Shown here one piece after another: positions 59,863 through 64,000 of a stretch of DNA of 64,000 nucleotides. Numbering within the stretch: the stretch's first letter is position 1; each line of letters opens with the position of its first letter. A program made the translations under genes and the position numbers. Below the pieces are notes generated by a model, which saw nothing but the letters and a program-made list of their open reading frames with translations, had not been told where the DNA came from and searched no databases. Location of the stretch: positions 7,502,001-7,566,000 of the forward strand of contig NC_039483.1 of NCBI RefSeq assembly GCF_003590095.1, given 5' to 3'. This DNA is from Trichoplusia ni. Taxonomy: Eukaryota; Arthropoda; Insecta; Lepidoptera; Noctuidae.

Positions 59863-61514
59863 GAGCTAGTTACTTGATGCATAAAATATCATTAAAGGCA
59901 AACGATAATCGGAAATGAGACAGACACAATTCAGACACAATACAGACAAAATTGAGTCTCCTATGAGCCATTGCTCTTATACATTACTAATAGGAAGAAT
60001 AGATACTGGTTTGCGTACAAAATTCTGTATCTAATTAATATAAATACCTATTTATGATAAATGGCACATGGTACTACTCTATCACTTGATTCGTTTACTT
60101 TACACAACCATCGTGTTCACATAACATTAGTGGCAAGACATTTCATTTAGTAAATATATTATGAAATGGAATTATATCAGCTTTAAAATTATAGAAAATT
60201 AAATGTTTCTTTATATGTTAACAATTTTTGGAATTTTGACTGTTTTAACTTACATATGAATTGACCTGAATACTTTTTGGGGTAAAACAAAATTGGAAAT
60301 AATGATGACGCTTTTAAACAATTAGTGATTCCTTACTGAGTGTCCAAAGCGCCTCTTACAAGTTTGATTCTATCCTATCCCATAATTCACATTTCAGTCT
60401 TCAAAGCCAAAACACACAAATGCAAATTGTTAACTGGATTTTCATTCTTGCTTCTTTGCATTTAGGCAGCAATTCCCTTGGCAGCTTGATGTGGTGACTT
60501 CACAAGAATTTGCATTTTTGCCTTTGACCAATATACTCCCTTAATCATAAACTACAACATATTTAGTCTAAATTAGGAATATTAAGTACCTAAAGCTATA
60601 AGCATGTTCACTATATAATGATATAGCTCCATAATCGTATAAATTGTGGAGCGATAACAGTAAATGATATCAAATCGAACACGTGTCAGAATGGCTGACT
60701 AGGAACTAATAAGCGACTACCCGCATTTAGCTTATAAAGTAAATACTCAAATGTAACGATAAAACATATTTTTATAGTTATTGATAACTTCATTGGAATG
60801 GATTATAATTATGAACAATGGTATATTAACATATCACATAGTATTTTTTTTTTTTTAAGGAGGTACGCACTAAATAGTTAGGATCTGTGTAAAACGATAT
60901 AGTGTGTAATCCCTTCAACTTTGTTAAGTAAGGACTATACTATAGTGTTTCTTGCCATTTTTATATGTTAAATTACACCGTATTAGTTAAACACTTTTTA
61001 ATTGCGTTAAACATGCAACGTAGACTGTCACGGCCACAAAAATAACAAAACATTATTTTTACCCTAACGCAATGCCACTGAACTCGCGTGGCGAGTCGAT
61101 GCAATTCATGTTGCAGTGCCAGCGACTCGCCTAGCGAGTCCAACGTAAAATGTAGGCGGCATCTGATAATCTGAGTAAACATCGTGAAAATCGTAGTGGT
61201 AATGAAAGTGTTAAGGCTAAGTATACAATTTCTTAGTACCTAATGTATAGGTATTTACTAAGGAAGCATCAGTATTTATCTGGATTAAGAGTAAGTGGAA
61301 GGTACTAAGTAACATTGATGTTTAATGTCATGCCTTGGTTAATGTTTCTGATAAACACATTAATCATAATTATCACACTTTATCCGCAAAATTATATGGC
61401 ATGCGTTTGTATTACTATGATGTAACCGTCTTGATATTTTAATATACATTAAAACATGAACAAGTATCATGTTTTCATATTCAAGTTACCTCTTTTTTTC
61501 AGTTTCCGTCAGTT
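59863..61514. other. Intergenic DNA between convergent TSEN54 and Hs3st-B-like
   Basis: AT-rich sequence without a protein-like frame. Two small palindromes of the same design (ACTCGC/GCGAGT) lie at 61082-61096 and 61124-61140. Nothing else recognised. Confidence 0.5.
61082..61140. repeat. Pair of GCGAGT palindromes
   Basis: ACTCGCGTGGCGAGT (61082-61096) and GACTCGCCTAGCGAGTC (61124-61140) are short palindromes with the same arms, about 28 bases apart. GCAATGCCACTG and GCAGTGCCAGCG precede the two palindromes, so this may be an imperfect tandem duplication of a unit of about 44 bases. Confidence 0.45.
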
Positions 61515-63676
61515 TCAAGGCCACCCAAAATTTATACCAGCTAACTCATAGAACCTTTCGTTAAATGGCCGATAGAAGTCTCTCAGTCTTTCAATAGTTT
61601 TAGGGTCTATATGTGGGTGACTTCGGCCCTTTGTCTTGCCCAGACAGTGCGGTGTCGATCGACTTTCAGACTTCAAGAGACACGGAAAACCCTTGGTTGA
61701 ATTGAAGTAGAAGTGCTTTTCTGTTATCACCCGTTTTAGACCAAGGAACTCCTGTAATGTCAAATAAATATTACTTAGGAAGAATTTCAAACTTTCTCTT
61801 ATAAGGTGTTCATTTATGGATGCCTAAAGAATTTGGATACTATTTAGTACCTAAATCGCATAGGTTAAAGAATCTATTTTCATTGATAATTCCAAAATAT
61901 TGAACTTCTATAAAAACATTATCGAAAATTGTGCAAAAAAGCTGGGATTTCGCGTAAAGTAAGACTAAACTTCTTTCAGTAATTAATTGCTTAGTCCAAC
62001 TAGACAATACATATCTTCTACCGACCTATATCTACTGAGCTACCCTTTAAACCTTATGTAATCCTCCAAATTACCTGTACTCTTGCCATCTCAGCAGCCG
62101 GGTCTACCACCAGCCTCTCCCCGCTGATCAGCAGCAACTTGGACCTGGCAAACCTTCGCAGCCACCTCCGCAACGGCCTGGCGTACACCCCGAGCCTGAC
62201 CGGCGGCCAAGACGCGTCTACCACTGAGGGGACAGGGCCCCAACCTGCTGAGCTGTTGACTAGCGCTAGGTCTTCGAAACGAGGGAGCGAGGGACGTTTA
62301 CTGAAAAATGTGTTAAAGGATAGATGATATTAGGACGGAGTATTTTAGAACTAACGTCATCAGCAAACGTTTTTTTAAGATCACTAAGTACACAGCGTGG
62401 CGCAACGCTGTAAAGTCATTTAATTATAACAAGGGGTGTTTTAGCCAAAAAAAAATTGAAAAAGTTGTTTTGGAGCACACCTCCTATTTTTGCTTAAATG
62501 TTATTTCTTAAAAAAGAAAGTTGAGCAACCTGCACAGCAGTTTTTACTTAAAAGCTACGAAGAAACCTACCTGGCTGACTGCGTATAATCACTGATGGCT
62601 CTTGTCACTGGGTCCCGTACGACAGCGAGCAGTTTGACGCTGGGATTCATGGCATACACACGTCTGGGAGCCGACCTAGTGACCCAGTACGACGGTGTCT
62701 TCTCCATTGTGATCTGGCCCTCCAGAGTTGGAGGCATCTTGTCCCTAAAAGTATGAATGACCTCAAATAGTTTTATTGTCATTGGATGCCCATTGATGTA
62801 ACCAATTAAGGACCATAGGATGTATTGCCATAAAGAAGAAAACTGAGATTTTTACCTGTACCATTCAAAACCCTTGTGGTAGAATTTATCAAAGAAGTGC
62901 ACCTCTGATCCAGCAGCCCTGACATCGGGATGTAATCTGAAAACCCCGAAATGATGCGGATATGAGTTTGTATGTTTAAAGCATTTATCTGTTGGATTGT
63001 ATTAAAAATAAATTGCAATACAAAAGTGAGCGGGTCCCACGTTGGGCTACAACTCTAATCAAATATCGAATCTTACATATTCGAAAGAGTATCAGTAATA
63101 AATATAGCATGTAGCACTGACAATCAAATACAAAACATCGAGGAAAAATATTATTGCATCAAGATAAACAAACGCTAACTACAGACTACTGCGGCAAAGT
63201 AGAAAAATGATTGTTTAAATAGATACTTTATATAATAATCACGTGTCAACAAGAAGCCTTACACATAAATACCTTAAAAACTCCAGCAATGCCCTCGTCC
63301 CACATTTCTTCACGCCTATAACAAGTGCGTCAGGAAGTCTCTTTACGGGTACTTCGTTTTGTTTGAGCCGCGTGTACTTGTAGCCGTCCTCCACATTAAA
63401 CCCTAAAAGCGAAGCGAAACGTACGCTTGCCTCTCTATATTTCGATATATGCTGCTTTATAAAAATGTATTTTAGTGTGAACTGCAAATAAAAAAAAAAC
63501 ATTTTCATTTGGATAGTCATCAAGAAGAATAAAACATTGTTTTAAATAAGATAATAAATGCAAACCTTTTTTTCGTCAACTAAACAAGAATTCAAAGCAT
63601 AAAATAAATATAATAGAAACAATAATATGAAAAAAATAAACAAAGTTCGCTTCGATAGCACTGGTATCCATCTCAT
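61515..63676 (-). CDS. Hs3st-B: Heparan sulfate glucosamine 3-O-sulfotransferase, 3-OST-3/Hs3st-B type
   Basis: Golgi type II membrane enzyme that transfers sulfate from PAPS to the 3-OH of glucosamine in heparan sulfate. Six in-phase exons, in coding order: 63676-63566, 63481-63273, 62936-62856, 62744-62571, 62300-62075, 61751-61515, giving 345 residues. Exon 1 fits a signal anchor: MRWIPVLSKRT, then hydrophobic LFIFFILLFLLYLFYAL (12-28). Its donor (AAG/GTTTGC) is weak but phase-compatible. Key residues: the 5'-phosphosulfate loop GVKKCGTR at 93-100; GSEVHFFD at 116-123 with the catalytic Glu118 and His120 and Asp123; MEKTPSYW at 147-154; the 3'-phosphate site VVRDPVTRAISDYTQ at 175-189 (Arg177, Ser185); a disulfide pair Cys291/Cys303 and the PAPS loop GKTKGR at 305-310. 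N-glycosylation sites at Asn207 and Asn284. The DYTQ-SKRP, HFYFN, PHCLGKTKGR and FGW stretches favour the 3-OST-3/Drosophila Hs3st-B group over 3-OST-1/5. An out-of-frame upstream ATG overlaps the start. Family identity is very sure; subtype fairly sure; exon 1 inferred. Confidence 0.93.
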
Positions 63677-63695
63677 TGCTGTTTTTCGGATTCAT
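63576..63695 (-). promoter_or_regulatory. Out-of-frame upstream ORF overlapping the Hs3st-B start
   Basis: An ATG at 63695-63693, 19 bases before the proposed start codon, opens a 39-codon frame that overlaps exon 1 out of frame and ends at TGA (63578-63576). If included in the mRNA it should reduce initiation at the main ATG. Its context (C at -3) is weaker than that of the main start, so leaky scanning is plausible. Whether transcription begins upstream of it is not known from the sequence. Confidence 0.4.
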
Positions 63696-64000
63696 TTGTA
63701 GTATTTTGTTTTCCTTTTCGTCAATAAACGAAATTCACTTCACTTTGCATACTTATTTTCTATTTATATTATCAGGCATGATTAAGCAGTCTATTCTTCA
63801 TTTCGTTAATCTAATTGATATGCATAATACTGCAGAGCGCATTGAAACAAGTAATGTTTACGAGCGATCGATGTAGGTGATTTCCTCGGGACCTGCACGA
63901 ATCACGATGCGCGATCCCTGTCCATCGACTCGGTAAATCGCATTTCGCGCTAACAACAGATTATGTAATTTATCGTGCCTGATATGCGCTAGTGTTTGGT
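63677..64000. other. 5' UTR or upstream flank of Hs3st-B-like
   Basis: Sequence upstream of the proposed start on the minus strand. It becomes less AT-rich beyond about 63860, which may mark the promoter-proximal part, but no TATA box or clear initiator is seen. A further non-coding 5' exon outside the window cannot be excluded. Confidence 0.35.

Noticed and set aside
1..64000. Bacterial or viral features such as operons, CRISPR arrays or integrated viral genes
   Set aside because: Introns with GT/AG borders, insect gene families and lepidopteran repeats show insect nuclear DNA. No CRISPR-like regular repeats or viral proteins were recognised.

Overview
The window is nuclear DNA from an insect, most likely a moth (Lepidoptera, possibly noctuid-like). 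It is AT-rich, its genes are split by short introns with GT/AG borders, and its repeats are of lepidopteran type: non-autonomous Helitrons with TC and CTAG ends, tRNA-derived SINEs, a 5S-rRNA-derived SINE, a SINE with an RTE-like tail and a foldback MITE. The species is inferred from repeat character only.

Only two genes can be read with confidence, both in the last 12 kb and facing each other tail to tail. TSEN54 (+, 52483-57840) encodes the structural subunit of the tRNA-splicing endonuclease. I could assemble it as eight phase-consistent exons giving 1053 residues, about twice the length of the human protein, because of a long charged insertion that carries an internal repeat. Hs3st-B-like (-, 61515-63676) encodes a Golgi heparan sulfate 3-O-sulfotransferase. 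It assembles as six phase-consistent exons giving 345 residues, from a type II signal anchor to the C-terminal PAPS-binding loop. The two genes have no evident shared pathway.

Positions 1 to about 52.4 kb are mostly intergenic or intronic DNA with no confident gene. They hold repeat copies, a few hairpins, some CpG-richer promoter-like patches and a few exon-like open segments (20348-20394, 32251-32362, 41158-41682, 48420-48671), all reported at low confidence.

The main structural oddity is at 4609-12563. A run of exactly 1000 N (8086-9085) is flanked by two copies of the same 3.48 kb segment. The first copy ends at the last base before the N run and the second begins at the first base after it. 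The differences I found are one-base homopolymer-length changes. This is the signature of two overlapping contig ends that were scaffolded without being merged, so the duplication is almost certainly an assembly artefact. I found no bacterial, viral, CRISPR or toxin-antitoxin features, and no sign of a new multi-gene system.
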